A DNA stretch of 64,000 nt from Gamsiella multidivaricata. Taxonomy: Eukaryota; Mortierellomycota; Mortierellomycetes; Mortierellales; Mortierellaceae. A model generated the notes under the pieces. It had not been told where the DNA came from. It made no database searches and was given only the letters and a program-made list of their open reading frames with translations. Below, piece after piece: positions 1 through 13,451 of the stretch. The stretch lies in the NCBI RefSeq assembly GCF_025024155.1, contig NW_026251781.1:62001-126000 (forward strand), in the 5' to 3' direction. Both the position numbers and the translations under genes were made by a program. Every line of letters begins with the position of its first letter. Positions within the stretch are counted from its first letter, which is position 1.

Positions 1-1
1 A

Positions 2-487
2 TACCGGGACGAATCCTCTGGTTCGGGTGTCGGGGGCGGCTACTCTGCAGCGGGATCTGCAGCGCCTAGTGCTATGGTCGATTACACCTCACCGTTCAGG
101 AACACTGGCGTGGTCGGTCGTGCAACAGGCGGTGGAGTGGGTGGCCACTACAAAAAGGACGACGGAGACGAGGTGCAGATGCAGTCTCTGGATCCAACGG
201 ATCGGTACCGTAACATATATGAGGAGAGTATGAACCCATTCGAGGCGTTCCACAAGAAGGAGGAGAGCCGCCGGTTCAACAGCATGACACCCGCAGACAA
301 GGCTATGCTGACGATGAGCAGGCTGGTCTTAACCAACAAGTGGACAAGGACTATGCTGGTCGCGTACACGATGGGGCTGCATTTCTTAATGGTCGTGATG
401 CTCTACAAGATGGGCACCTTGGAAGAGTGTCGACATGACCATGAAACACCCAACGGCGCGAACCCTATGTTGCCTTCGGACGACTGA
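2..487 (+). CDS. COY1: C-terminal part of Golgi protein CASP/Coy1 (partial)
   Basis: The frame is open from the window edge, so the N-terminal coiled coil lies upstream. The visible 161 residues carry the CASP C-terminal signature: a segment with YEESMNPFEAF, then a basic patch (KKEESRRF), then LTNKWTRTMLVAYTMGLHFL leading into a single membrane anchor ending at LYKMGTL and a short polar tail. CASP/Coy1 is a tail-anchored golgin-like protein that works in retrograde Golgi traffic and tethering; its known C-terminal domain has the same NPF..F..(K/R)ER..R....S..DR..L..(G/S)R..L.N...R motif order. The stop codon is followed by an AATAAA-like A-rich stretch near 505-530 and then by the convergent end of NOP14 about 215 bp away. 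Family assignment is firm; only the true start is invisible. Confidence 0.85.
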   Translation, partial: YRDESSGSGVGGGYSAAGSAAPSAMVDYTSPFRNTGVVGRATGGGVGGHYKKDDGDEVQMQSLDPTDRYRNIYEESMNPFEAFHKKEESRRFNSMTPADKAMLTMSRLVLTNKWTRTMLVAYTMGLHFLMVVMLYKMGTLEECRHDHETPNGANPMLPSDD

Positions 488-702
488 GGACGCAATGCGT
501 AGAATCAAATAAAATATAATAAAAAAAAAAGTGCAGAAGAAGCAGCGCCTGATGTGCAGATCGAGTAATAATGCAGACTAATAGATTTTATTGGGTTTCT
601 AGTGTAACAATGATAGGGATGGTGCAAATGAATATGGTAAAGTGAATGGAATGAAAGAAAACCAATGAAGAGAGAAGACAGCAGAGCAAGGCCAGGCCAC
701 CT

Positions 703-3700
703 TTAGTTGCGTTTGCCCTTCTGCTTCTTCAGCTTCTTCATCCTGGCCTCGGCGTTCTTCTCGCCCTGATCTGCCTCGAGTCCGCTCATGATGCCCTTGA
801 TCTTTGCGTTGTACTCCACATCCTTCTCGCGCTGGACACGGAGCTTCTCGCGGGCGACGAATTGGGCATCCTTCCTCAACTCGCGGATGGCACCCTTCTT
901 CTCCTTCTTGTACTGGACCTGCAGCTTGTGAGCCTGAGCACGCTCCACATCCGGGTCGTAATGCTTGTCCAGAGAGTAGCCCTCCTCGAACTTGGGCACA
1001 TAGGAGGCAATGGGCACGGGCTTGTGGGCCTGCATCTGCAAGGGAGCACGGGTGTCTGCTGAGAACGAATCGAGCTTCTGGATGCGATCCAGTGCCTTCT
1101 CGAGCTGGGCCTTAAGCGATAACGAAAAGTGTGATACTGAGGAGAGAGTCTTAAGCAGGCCGGTGGGGCCCTCGAACAGCTCCTTGAAGGCGCCTGTTGA
1201 TGCGTAGAGGAGAGCGTATTTCGTAAGAAGGTCTGCCGTCGCTGACATGGCGGATACCCTAGAAGTGACAGGAGTCAAAAGGAAAAAAAAAAGAAAAAAA
1301 AATATGAGTACCATTGCTTTGGGTAATGATCGATGTAGTGAAGTTATACAATAAATCTACTCGGGTAATACCTATAGTTGTTCTTCTCAAGAGCGGCGTC
1401 CTTCATTTTGAACATCTCCATCGAGAGGCGTCCAGTTTCTACAGATTGCAGGCCCTTGGTCGTCATCTGCAGGGCGCTCCTGTCGATATCGAAGATGGGG
1501 AACGAGCCTGGCAGGCTATCGATATCCTTGAATGTGCCCTTGGGTGCCAAGTAGACAAGCGACGAACTCAAAAAGTTGATCGCCTCAGGAACAGCACGCT
1601 TAGACAAAGACTGGTAGTCCAGGAAAAGATTACACAGCATCAATCCCGAGGTAAGGTCTTTGACTGATGCAACCTGGCACTGGCCCAAGTATTGACTCAT
1701 CAAAAACTGGGCAGGCGTAATGACTTGGTGCTGGAAATCAGATGTTGAATAGATCTGACCAAGGATACGGAGGAATGTCAGCTTGCCGCTCTTGGGAAAG
1801 CCCGACGTCGTTCCTGATGTAAGATCCTTGAGCAGCTCTGCTTCGAACGCCTCCAAAAATCCGAGGATGCATTCCGTTGCATAATCGCCCAGTTGCGAGG
1901 TCATGGCGTAGATGTGGCGAACAAGAGTGTTGAGGGCTGTGGTGGGGTACTTCTGCTCCGAGGCCGAGATCTGGAAGACATAGTCAAGCAAGACTGGGTA
2001 GAAAATCTGCATCTTTTCCTTGTTCTGTGGCGAGAGTTTTGGATGATAAAGAGCGCGGATGCGGTGCACAACAGTCGGAACATCCTTGATGTCGATATTC
2101 TCGATAATGGACAGGAAGTGGGTGAGCGATGTTGGGCATGGGAAGGTGTAGGGTAGCTCGGCAGCGGCAGCGGACGCATCTGCGCTGGGAGTCTTGGGCT
2201 TCTTCTCCGCCTTGGCTGCCTTGGACTTTGTAGCGCTCATATCGTTCATGTCATCCTCATCATCGTCGGCGGTGCCAGCCTTGCCGGTGGGTCGCTCCAT
2301 CTCCATGTCCAGGTCTGAAAAGTCGTCTTCCGAGTCACCCTCCTCTTCTTCATCGTCCTCGTCTTCTTCATCATCATCATCCGCGTCCTCGTCTTCATCT
2401 CCTTCCTCTTCCTCATCGTCTTCTTCTTCCTCATCGTCTTCTTCTTCCTCAGCGTCGGATTCGCTTTCATCGACCTTGACTGTCCTGCGCTTCTTGCTAG
2501 GCATCCTGCCGGGCTTAATTCCCCTGAAAACCTCCTCTTCAGCATCCATGCCGGCTCCAAGACCAAACTCATCAGCGTCCTCCGGTGCAAAGTCATCATC
2601 CAGATCATCTGCAGCCGGCACAGCCTTCCTCCGCTTCTTATATCCCCCCTGTTCGTTCTCATTCTCCTCGGCAGCAAGACCCTCCATACGACGCTTACGG
2701 GCACGCTCTGCCTTCTCCAGTTTCTCGGCCTCCTCCTGAGCAATCTCTTCCTCGGTCTTCATGCGATCCTGGGGCTTGGCACGTCTGTCAAAGGCAAGCT
2801 CCCTGATGTGCTTGTCGTAGTCATCGTTGAAATCCCTGTCAAGATCACCACTCTCCCGGTCTGCCTTCATTCGCTCCTTCTCCTCGTCAGCAATTCGATC
2901 CAAGGCACGAGTAGCAGTGCTCCTCTGCGAAGGAAGAGGGGCACGCTTAGGACGACGATCCTCTGCAGCCGGGTCCGAGAATCCCAAGAGTCCACGAATG
3001 CCCTCGAGTTCGTCGTCCAGCTCCTTAGTGATATCGTCTACTTCCTCCTTCTCCTTCTGGCGCTCGTGCTTATGGAACTTTGATTTGGCGATAACCTCCT
3101 TCATGATCTCGGCCTTAGACCTTGGCCGACCATTCTCATCTCTCTCCTCGGGCGCCTCGTCGAATCCTCCGAAATGGCTGTGACTGACAATGTCGCCACT
3201 GATACCTCCCCGGTTATCGTCGTCATCATCACTGTATCCGAGCTCTGTCTCGTCAAAATCGTCCAGTCCAGCAAGGGACTGACCATAGTGGGTCAGGTCG
3301 GCGTCCTCCTCGAGATTGAAAATGGCGCCGCCCTTCGTTCTGCTTTGCTTTTCCCTTGTGAAACGCTCCAACATCTTGTCCTCTGGTGTCATGTTGGGAT
3401 CGTCCTCTCCGAAACGCTTATCGATTACTCCTCCGGCCTTGTTCTTCTTCTGGAGCTCCTGAAGCAGAGTTTTGCGGCGCTGAACAATTGATATCGAATG
3501 GTCATCCAGGGCAAATAAAAGGTGATGGTTAGCCAGGAATCAAAGATACTTGCGTCTCTCCATGGAAGGATGAAAAAAAAAAAAAAAAAAAAAAAAAGCA
3601 TAGGGCACACATACGTTCTCCTCGCCGACTTGCTTCGACAACGTGGGCTTTCCTTCAACACCTTTCGTCTTTCGTCCAAGAATGTCGTACTTCTGGTGAG

Positions 3701-3893
3701 TGACCTTCATCTCAAAGGGGTTCATGGCATCCTTGATGTGGGCAAGCTTCTTGTTGAGATCATTCTTGGCGCTGGCGGCGGTTGGGCGACCCTTTTTCCT
3801 GTCCTTTTTGCTGAGCGATGCACGCGAGTTGGGACCAATGGCGCCAGCCTCCTTGAGGGAGGACTTGAGGCGGTATAGAGCAGACTTTGCCAT
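703..3893 (-). CDS. NOP14: Nucleolar protein 14 (SSU processome)
   Basis: Three exons: 3893-3615, 3479-1372 and 1258-703, giving 980 residues. Joins are GT-AG and keep the frame (phase 0, then phase 2). Exon 1 begins MAKSALYRLKSSLKEAG and contains NPFE, as Nop14 proteins do (here KDAMNPFEMKVT). Exon 2 opens with RRKTLLQEL..KNKAGG..DKRFGE, the diagnostic Nop14 block, followed by MTPEDKMLERF. A very acidic tract lies at about residues 430-480. The conserved HEAT-like C-terminal half follows, and the last exon ends in a Lys-rich tail (KKLKKQKGKRN) typical of nucleolar proteins. Nop14 works with Noc4/Emg1 in 40S maturation and 18S rRNA processing. Intron 1 holds a 25-nt homopolymer (T on the coding strand). 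Yeast Nop14 is about 810 residues; the excess here is mostly the acidic region. Confidence 0.93.
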
Positions 3894-5013
3894 GCTGTCC
3901 TCCGAGAAGCGGGTAGTGAAGTAGGCGTGAAAGGGGAGTGGGTAAGGTACAAACTCTGATGCTATTTTGCCATGGCAACAAAAAAAAAAAAGAAAGTGCC
4001 AAAATGTAAACAGCTTATCACGTGTAAGACTGCTAACTATCTATCCATTGATCTGGACGTTCCAAGGTGCAAATTGCCTCAAACAATTAACATCCAACTT
4101 ATGGATACGGGCTATGACGCCTAGTGCACCGCAACCAGCGCATTCACAATGGAAGCACTGTCATCTGCGATGTCTTTTGGTGTCATCTTGGGCTGAATAT
4201 CCTTCTCAATTGCTCCTCAGATATGTATATATTTCTGCTTGAATAATGGTTCTACAAAATAGTGTCCAATGTCCTCAATTGAGAGATAAACAAAGTGCCT
4301 CAGTATGGATATGGACGGCGAAAACAAACGAGCATGCCGCACTATGGGCCGTGTGTGTGTTTACAGCGGCGGATAGGACGCTTTCCCATGGTTCAAGTTG
4401 CAAGAAGCATGTCATATCGAAATGTCATATCGCCAGATGCCTCCCCTTCTCCCCAACCTGAAGTGCTCCTATCCAATCAGAAAGCGCGCTCGATCTTATT
4501 TGAAGAGTGTGGGGTGCGACCTTTGCCTATGATGCTCCTTCCTTGTGCTGCCGTCCATCCATCACTTACCCTCCGCTGAAAATTCCACTCCATTTCCATT
4601 AAAAACCATACCTGTGGCCTTTTGCGTTATTGGAAGATAACCGTCGTCGGATCTGCAGGGTAGAGTTACTTTGCTGCAATTCGGATGTGTTTCCTGCCAT
4701 GCCGATCCTTCTTTTAGCCATGCGGATCCCACACGCTGTCTACAAGTATCCCCTCTGCCTGCGATCTGACCGTCTGTTTATCTTTTTTTTTTTTCTTTTT
4801 TCTTTTTTTTAATACGGTAGGAGTCCCATCGTTACTACGCAGGATCACAAGGATCAGTGTCGGACTCATCAACATCATTTTCAACTTTTGATAAAATTGT
4901 CATCGGAATCTCTGAGCACTCTGTTGCAGGACACAGAGCATAGAGTCAGGGCAATTGGGAAAACCTCATTGTATCATCATTGAAGAACAGAGACTAGGCA
5001 GAAGGAGACGTCA
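3894..5013. other. Divergent intergenic region NOP14/CDK10
   Basis: This 1.1-kb stretch lies between the starts of two divergently transcribed genes, so it should hold both promoters. A CACGTG E-box is at 4019-4024 and a forkhead-like GTAAACA at 4006-4012, both near NOP14. A CCAAT box is at 4473-4477 and T-rich tracts lie around 4782-4810. I see no convincing coding sequence; the small open frames have no recognisable domain. Confidence 0.6.
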
Positions 5014-7585
5014 ATGACTTCATCGTCAACAGCAACAACAACGACCGCCACTATCACTACTACCACCTCGACCGCCAATACCACAGAAAAGGCTACAGCT
5101 CCGACCATGATACCAGACAACAATCATCCTGTCAATACGGCGACTGCAGCCAACGCCGCTAATGAGTCATCCAAGGACAATGCTCCTTTGACAAACACCG
5201 ATACTAAAGAGAGAACTGCCAATAATGTCAATGAGGGGACCTCTCAATGGGCTGGCGATGGACAGGATGCTACTTCGACTCTGAAGTATGCACGACCCAA
5301 CTCCGACTACTCTCCCCCTGCAGCCAGCCTGAGTCCAGGATTACAAGGTAGCAAAAGATCGCCAGGACGTAGACCATCAGAATCTGAGTCCCACCATGGA
5401 TTGATTCGAGGAGACAACCGCCCTGATAATCGACGTTCAAGGGAGCATTCTAACACAAGAGGAGACACTAAGAGACCTAGGAACGATAACTCTTCAGCAG
5501 CAGCATCAAAGCATGAGGATCGCACTGCCAATGGTCATCGGAACGATCGAGGGCGATCTCAGCACTTTAGCAACAGCAAGGATTACAAAGATAAATCCGA
5601 CACCATTGAGTCTAATAAGCGACAACCCGATGGTTCAGATCGGTCAGCGAGAGGGCGAGACGGTGGTCGAGAGAGTGCAAAGGACAAGGACGGTCGCGGT
5701 CGCGCTCAGGATCAAAGATATAAGGATGATCGCCAGCAGCCTCAGGTGTCTCGATATAACCAAGGTCGGGAACATCAACCCAAGGATCGTGATAATAAGG
5801 AAAGAGAGAGCAAGCAGCAGAAGGACGGTCAGGCTAAAGGTGCTGAGGGCGAAAGACCGGATCCACTGAACTTGCTATCGATCACAGGGCGTATGGGATC
5901 GTTGACACCTCACAAACCATTCTTCGGCAATTCGCGTATTGTGGATGACTTTGAGAAACTTAACAAAGTGGGCGAAGGCACATATGGCGTTGTCTAGTAA
6001 GTGTGGGATTCAGTTTTGTCCTCGCTCTTGACTAGCCTTAATTCTCAGTTTGGATCGCGTGTTAATCAACTTGATGCGCTTTTAATCTTTTAGTCGTGCG
6101 CGGGACAAAAAGACGGAAGAGGTTGTGGCGCTCAAGAGGATCAGGATGGAACGTGAAAACGATGGATTGCCAATATCGTCCTTACGGGAAATCAAGCTGC
6201 TCAAGACTTTGCGACACGACAACATTGTCCTGGTGAAGGATGTAGTTGTTGGGAGCGATTTGGACCAGATCTTTCTCGTCATGGAGTACTGCGAACAGGT
6301 ATGGAGACTTGCTCAGGACTCTTGCTTCTGCATTCATGGATTAGATTTATACAGCTTTCTGGCCTGACCTGGCCTGACCTGACCTGACTTGACTTGACTT
6401 GACTTGACTTGACTTGACACCCTCTACCAGGACATGGCGGCGCTCATGGATAATTTCAAGAAGCCCTACACTCCAGCGGAAGGTATGACACGTTCTGGTG
6501 AAATGTCAAGATCTACGATTTAAACTTCTGTTCGTTCAGTTGCTGACGCGGCCACTTTCAACCATCAGTCAAGTGCCTGATGTACCAGCTTTTGAAGGGC
6601 ATGGAGTATTGCCACGATCATTACGTTGTTCACCGGGACCTGAAGCTATCGAACTTGCTGCTGAACGCGAATGGGATTCTCAAAATCGGTATGTGGAAAA
6701 TACTCATCTTGTTTCTTGTATATTCATACTGAACTCGTATTTTGACCCTGGAGCTGACATCATCGTACTCAACCTCATTCGAATGGTAGCTGACTTTGGA
6801 CTTGCACGCTCGTTTGGACTACCATCGCGACCCATGACACCGAAAGTCGTGACACTATGGTACAGGGCGCCCGAGCTGCTTTTTGGAGATTTAAATTATA
6901 CGACGGCGGTGGATATGTGGTCTGCAGGATGTATATTCGGTGAACTATTACAGCACGCGCCATTATTGCCAGGAAAAGTGGAGAAACAGCAGGTGGATCT
7001 TATTATTGAACTGCTCGGGACACCGCACGAAAAGATTTGGCAGGGATTTAACAGGTTGCCAATGTCCAGCATCAAACTGCCAGAGCAAAGGTGAGCCGAG
7101 CTCCAGATACCACTTTTCTGCTTGCTTGGATATTACGTTGGGGTTTTTGACCAACTTTTTCGTTTTTGTTCTTTCTCATCAACCGAATTAGATTTAACAA
7201 CCTGAGGAACAAGTTCCCGAACATCACGGATGCGGCAAGGTCTCTTCTCAGCGGATTGCTGACATACGACCCTAAGAAGCGCCTTTCAGTGAAGCAAGCA
7301 TTAGCACACCCTTATTTTATTGAGTCCCCGCCAGCCAAGCACCCATCATTGCTGCCGACACATCCAGAGATTAGGAATATCTCAGTCACAAGGTAAGGCA
7401 CCCTACTGCTTATTTTTTATCCTCCTATGCCAATCCACACAGACTTTTTGGAGCGACCGGCACTCGTTGACTCCCACGCTTTTTTATTTGACGCTAGAAA
7501 TGAAGAGAATGCGAAACTGAAACGACAGGCACCAGGAGGAGACGAAACGGAGAGCATATCAAGCAATAGAAAGCGAATGAGGTGA
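5014..7585 (+). CDS. CDK10: CDK10-like cyclin-dependent kinase
   Basis: Seven exons: 5014-5996, 6094-6298, 6431-6482, 6569-6688, 6790-7090, 7192-7392, 7498-7585 (649 residues). The first about 310 residues are low-complexity, rich in Ser, Arg, Asp and Lys. The kinase domain follows: glycine loop GEGTYGVVY split by intron 1, VALKRIRM with the ATP-binding Lys, PISSLRE in place of PSTAIRE, VMEYCEQD hinge, [10 protein letters not shown] catalytic loop, [22 protein letters not shown] activation segment, and DPKKR near the end. PISSLRE, MEYCEQD and [17 protein letters not shown] match CDK10 better than CDK11 (PLTSLRE). CDK10 pairs with cyclin M and acts in transcription and growth control in animals; the fungal role is little studied. 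All catalytic residues are present, so it should be active. The long disordered leader is unusual compared with human CDK10 (about 360 residues). Confidence 0.9.
6361..6418. repeat. TGACY pentamer tandem repeat in CDK10 intron 2
   Basis: About eleven imperfect copies of a 5-bp unit, drifting from GGCCTGACCT at the left to GACTT at the right. They fill the last half of the 132-nt intron 2, ending about a dozen bases before the CAG acceptor at 6430. Likely a hypervariable microsatellite. Confidence 0.9.
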
Positions 7586-8044
7586 TCTAGATCTAGGCCT
7601 TGTTCCCATTCATAATAAAGAGCCTGTAGAATAATAAGCAATAAGCGCTCATCGTTATGGTATCCATGCTGGCTTATATCGCTGCCACTCTGGGATCAAG
7701 TTCAATGCTGCGACAAGAGGTGACAATTGTCTGCCCACGTTTACTTTTCCGCACTATTATAATTTTTTTTCGACGTTAAGTTGCTTGCCCACTTGCTCTC
7801 TCGTAAACACATTGACTGGAGGAGAGATGCGCCGCGTCTGTTTGTGAGGCGCTCGGAATGCCTTCCGTTGGGAGGGAAGGAGGGATATTTACTATAACTA
7901 TAAACCTTCGCGACGTTCTCTGCTCTTTTCTTTTCTTCGATAAAAAAATCATTCGACCACTTCTGTTCTCCTCTTTTCTTTTCTTTTCATTTTATTTTTC
8001 CTTTTCTCACCCATCCCTTTCTTTCGACCAAAAGAACAGACCAC
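7586..8044. other. Intergenic: CDK10 3' end and protease-homologue promoter
   Basis: No coding sequence seen. A TATAAA box lies at 7899-7904 on the + strand, about 140 bp ahead of the next start codon, followed by pyrimidine-rich DNA typical of a fungal transcription start region. Confidence 0.6.
7899..7904 (+). promoter_or_regulatory. Candidate TATA box of the aspartic-protease homologue
   Basis: The sequence CTATAAACC lies in a purine/AT-rich block roughly 145 bp upstream of the ATG at 8045, with CT-rich leader sequence between. Position and sequence fit a TATA box, but no experimental start site is known. Confidence 0.5.
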
Positions 8045-9569
8045 ATGAAGGCGGGTACCTTCCTGGCGGGCTTGCTGTCGACGGCTATCGTCTCCCATGC
8101 AGAGCTGAAGCGGTATAGAGTTTTGAATGGAATGCAGTTCCTGGCATGCTGAAGACTGTATACAATTTTTTTTCTTAACAAAAAAAAAATGGTTCCTGGG
8201 AAAAAAATCTCTCTAGACTTCCCTTGAAACGAACAACTCTTGATTCAGAGGCAGCAGTAACCCTGGACGCATCGATTACGGCTCAAACGTATTTCGGCAA
8301 GACGTCTCCTCGTCGTCCAAAAGAAATAGCATCGCAAAGCTTGGTAGAGTAACTCGACCCGCCCCCTCTCAATGTTTGTCCCCTCGAAAGTACATCTAGT
8401 CTTTTTTTCAATCATCCTGACCCTTGGGGTTTTCCCCCACTCGTTTTGCATTTTCTTTTTTCTTTTTTTTTTTTGCTTGTTCGTTCGTTCGTTCGTTCGT
8501 TCGTTCCCTGCGTATATAGTATACCACAGAGATCAGTCTAGGGACACCTCCCCAATCCTTTACTGTTCAGGTCTCGACTGGAAGTTCCAACCTCTGGGTC
8601 CCATCCTCTCAATGCACCTCCACGACCTGTCTGCGTCACCCTCGCTTCGACACATCCGCGTCCTCCACATTCCTAGCCAACCGTACACACCCCAACTTCC
8701 GGATCCCGTCCTTCCAACGTCAATACAACCCCAAGGACGACGAAAAGGATCCTGTGGACCTATCAGGAACCCTTGGAAGCGATGACTTGACGGTCGGTGG
8801 CGGCTTGTTTCTCCTCAGCCCCGATCAATCGTTCGGACAAGTTGTGGAAGAACGAGGCGGGGAGTTGAAATCCGCGCTACAGGGTGATCGGTTCGACGGC
8901 GTCTTGGGACTCGGGTACGACGCCCATGCAGTCACGGGACACCCGTTTTTTTTGAATCTTATCGACCAAGGAATCCTGGAAGAACCCGTCTTTGGCGTTT
9001 ACATGTCCCGGGACGAGGACCGCGTAGAGAGTCAGTTGACGCTGGGAGGACTAGATCCAGACCACCGTGTGGGCGAGATCCAATGGCATGAGGTGACGAG
9101 GCAGGCCCAGGGACAATGGGCCATCGAGCTGACGGCGTTTGCGCTCCGACGCGAGGCCTTCGAGATCGATGGCAACGCTGTTATCGATACCGGGTTCCCG
9201 TACATTGCGCTGACAAGGTTCCAGGCGGCGATGATCAATGCTCAGATCGGTGGTGTGGAGACGGAACCCGGAAGTGGAATCTATGAATTGCCGTGCAGGA
9301 GCATCCCGACGCTGTTTGAGTTTATCATCTTGTTTGGATTGGAGGAGTACCAATTGCAGGGACATGAATATGTGCTCCGAGGGCGTGGACAGGGCGGCGG
9401 ACGCCATGCGAGCGGGAATAAGAAGGGGCTGTGCCTGAGCGCTATTGTCGGCATGGACTTTTCAAAAGAATCAGGGGTGGTTGCGGTCTTTGGAGAGGTC
9501 TTCTTGCGAAAGTATTACAGCGCGTATGATCTCGAGAACCATCGCCTGGGTTTTGCACTAGCAAGTTAG
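8045..9569 (+). CDS. Secreted pepsin-like (A1) aspartic protease homologue, probably catalytically dead
   Basis: Three exons: 8045-8112, 8249-8348, 8520-9569 (405 residues). MKAGTFLAGLLSTAIVSHA is a signal peptide. Exon 3 begins YTTEISLGTPPQSFTV, the A1-family strand before the first active site, then QVSTGSSNLWVPS. The normal motif is DTGSS, so the first catalytic Asp is replaced by Ser with no gap in the alignment. The flap motif (YGTGS) is also missing: the region reads FQRQYNPKDDEKDPVD. The second Asp survives in NAVIDTGFPYIAL, where DTG(T/S)S is usual. The C-terminal VFGEVFLRKYYSAYDLENHRLGFA is standard. The frame is intact over 350 codons, so this looks like a maintained non-catalytic member, perhaps a binding protein or decoy, rather than a decayed gene. 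The exon 2 boundaries are less certain than exon 3. Confidence 0.82.
8479..8506. repeat. (GTTC)7 microsatellite in intron 2
   Basis: Seven perfect copies of a GTTC tetramer directly upstream of the intron-2 acceptor of the aspartic-protease homologue, preceded by a T-rich polypyrimidine tract. Confidence 0.95.
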
Positions 9570-9687
9570 TCTACAACACGAAGGGCGTTTTTTTTTTATT
9601 TTTTTTTATTGGTCAATTAAATAAATAATAAGATGGTAGTCAGTAAAATAAAACCTCCCCGCCGCCGATATATTAAGGATAGATATC

Positions 9688-11743
9688 TTATGACGACTCT
9701 TCGTGGCGATCAGATCCAGCGCTAATGCTGGTCCGGTGATGGCTCTTCCGACGCTGCCGTCCATGCTCAATGCCCGATGCCGTCGAGGCCTGGTCCGCCG
9801 GTGCTTCTGCGAACCCGTCTGGCATCATCTTTTCCTTCTCTATTTCACCGCCCTCAGCAGCCTTGGCTGACGAAGCAGCCTTCTCAGGGTTGGGCAACGT
9901 CTCTTGCGAAGCTCCGGCGCCGACACCGTGCTCAGCGTGCTCCAAAGGGTCCTGGCCCTTGATTTTCCTGATCAGGCGCACGAGCCATGGAGGAAGAACG
10001 CCCTCGCCTTGAGGACCCATTCGGAAAGACATGATAGGGTCGCGCTCGCCCTTGTTAGGTGGCACCCATTTTCCTCGCGAGATCTTTTCGATAATATAGA
10101 CGACCCCGTTGATGACGATAGCCGCCAAGAGACCGCCCAAGAGGCCATACGCAATGTTGTAGGTCAGTGGCATCATGACCAGTGTCAAGAAAGCCGGGAT
10201 CGAGTCGCCGATGTAATTGAAGTTGATGTCCGTCACGGATTTGGTCATCAAGGATCCGACAAAGATCAAGGCTGGTCCTGTGGCCCACGGTGGGATTGCC
10301 GAGAAGATAGGCGAGAAGAACAGGGAGACAAAGAAACAGAATCCTGTCATGACAGCCGTCAATCCTGTACGACCTCCCTCTGTAATACCCGCTCCAGATT
10401 CGACAAAGGCCGTAACATCCGATGTACCAAAGACTGCGCCCAGGGAGACACAGAGCGCATCTGTGATGAAGGCTGGAGTCGATCCCTCGAAATCGCCTGT
10501 CTTGGGATCCATAAATCCTGCAAATTGTGCCATAGAGAACATAGTGCCAGTGGTATCCAGAATGTCGACGTAGAGGAACGTAATCAGCGCCAGCCAGAAC
10601 TCTCCCGTGTTCAGCTCAAATTTCATGACCGCCCATGTCTTTTGGATAGTGTGGAAGGTAACGACCTGCTTGAAGTAGCTGAAGCGGCTGTCGCCAGCGG
10701 CGTCATGGGGGAAATAGGTCACGCCCGAGTTTCTGAACCATGAGACGATGGCGACAAAGAGAATGCCGATCAAGATCGAGCCCTTGACTCTGTACATACC
10801 GAGGATCGAGATGATGAACAGACCAAGGACGCCCATCCATGTTCGAGGCGACTCCATGCGATGAGAGAGGCAGGCACCGGAGGCATCCAGGTACTCGGAG
10901 TTGCAGCCGCCAAGGCCGACCAGCGTAGCAGGATCCGCACGGATGAGACCGATGCCGGCGGAGGACTGCATGCCAATGAAGGTCAAGTAGATACCGATGC
11001 CAACTCCCGTGGCGACCTTGATGTTGCGGGGGATGCAGCGAGCGAGCCATTGACGAAGACCGAGAATTGAGAGGACTAAGAAGATAAGGCCCTCAATAAA
11101 GACCGCCGCCAAAGCAACCTCGTAGCTGACCTTGCCGCTCCCAAACTTTCCCACAACCGTATAGGTGAAGTAAGCGTTGATGCCCATTCTAACCATGTAA
11201 AGAAAAATGAAAATGGTGTTTTTTTTGGCAAAGCACGTCGTCAATTATCGAACCCTGACCTCATGGCAACATTTCGTCATGTAAACCATTCATGTAACTT
11301 TCTTTTTTTTTTTTTGTGTCCTAGCTATTCTTTCTTGCTTACCCTGGAGCCATGCCCAAGGGCAAATTCGAAAACAATCCGATGGCGGTCGAAGCGATAC
11401 ATGCCATAGCAGCCGTGGCAACGATCAGATCCTTCCTGATGACATCCACACAGGCCATGTACTCAGTATTGGCACTGCAGTATGCGATCCTGTCCGAGGG
11501 ACTACCTCCTGTGGCAGCTGGATCGAAATCGCAGACGCAGGTTCCGCCGGTGTCGGAGATGATGAGCGAGTTGACAGAGATGATGTAGGCCATGGTGACA
11601 AAGGTCGCAAATCCGGCGCGAATCTCGGTCGAGAAGCGGGTATTAACGCGTGCGCGAGGGTGGGACGAACCCTCGAGCATGAACCATCGACCGACGGGCG
11701 ACTTTGCGACGGTTGTGTTGAGTCGGGCGACGAAGCCAGTCAT
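9688..11743 (-). CDS. azgA: AzgA-type purine (hypoxanthine/adenine/guanine) permease
   Basis: Two exons: 11743-11343 and 11188-9688 (633 residues), joined in phase 2. Exon 1 carries FSTEIRAGFATFVTMAYIIS and SDTGGTCVCDF, hallmarks of the AzgA branch of nucleobase permeases; the splice rebuilds MAPGMGINAYFTYTVVG, the conserved GMG(L/I)NAYF motif of TM3. Further TM segments include a long run ending in YNIAYGLLGGLLAAIVINGV. The last about 120 residues form a hydrophilic, Lys/Ala/Glu-rich cytosolic tail. Members import adenine, guanine and hypoxanthine with protons at the plasma membrane. It converges on the protease homologue (118 bp between stops) and diverges from BNA1. Aspergillus AzgA is about 580 residues, so length agrees. 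Substrate choice within purines cannot be read from sequence. Confidence 0.92.

Positions 11744-13415
<1,672 letters not shown>

Positions 13416-13449
<34 letters not shown>
13416..13449. repeat. A34 homopolymer abutting the BNA1 stop codon
   Basis: Thirty-four consecutive A residues start within the TAA stop of BNA1 and are followed by AGA-rich purine repeats (GACAGAGACAGG...). Because BNA1 keeps its introns, this is not the tail of a retrocopy of that gene. Slippage expansion of an A-rich 3' UTR is the simpler explanation. Confidence 0.9.

Positions 13450-13451
<2 letters not shown>

Noticed and set aside
2194..2739. A Ser-rich 181-codon plus-strand frame.
   Set aside because: It is the antisense of the Asp/Glu-rich tract of NOP14.
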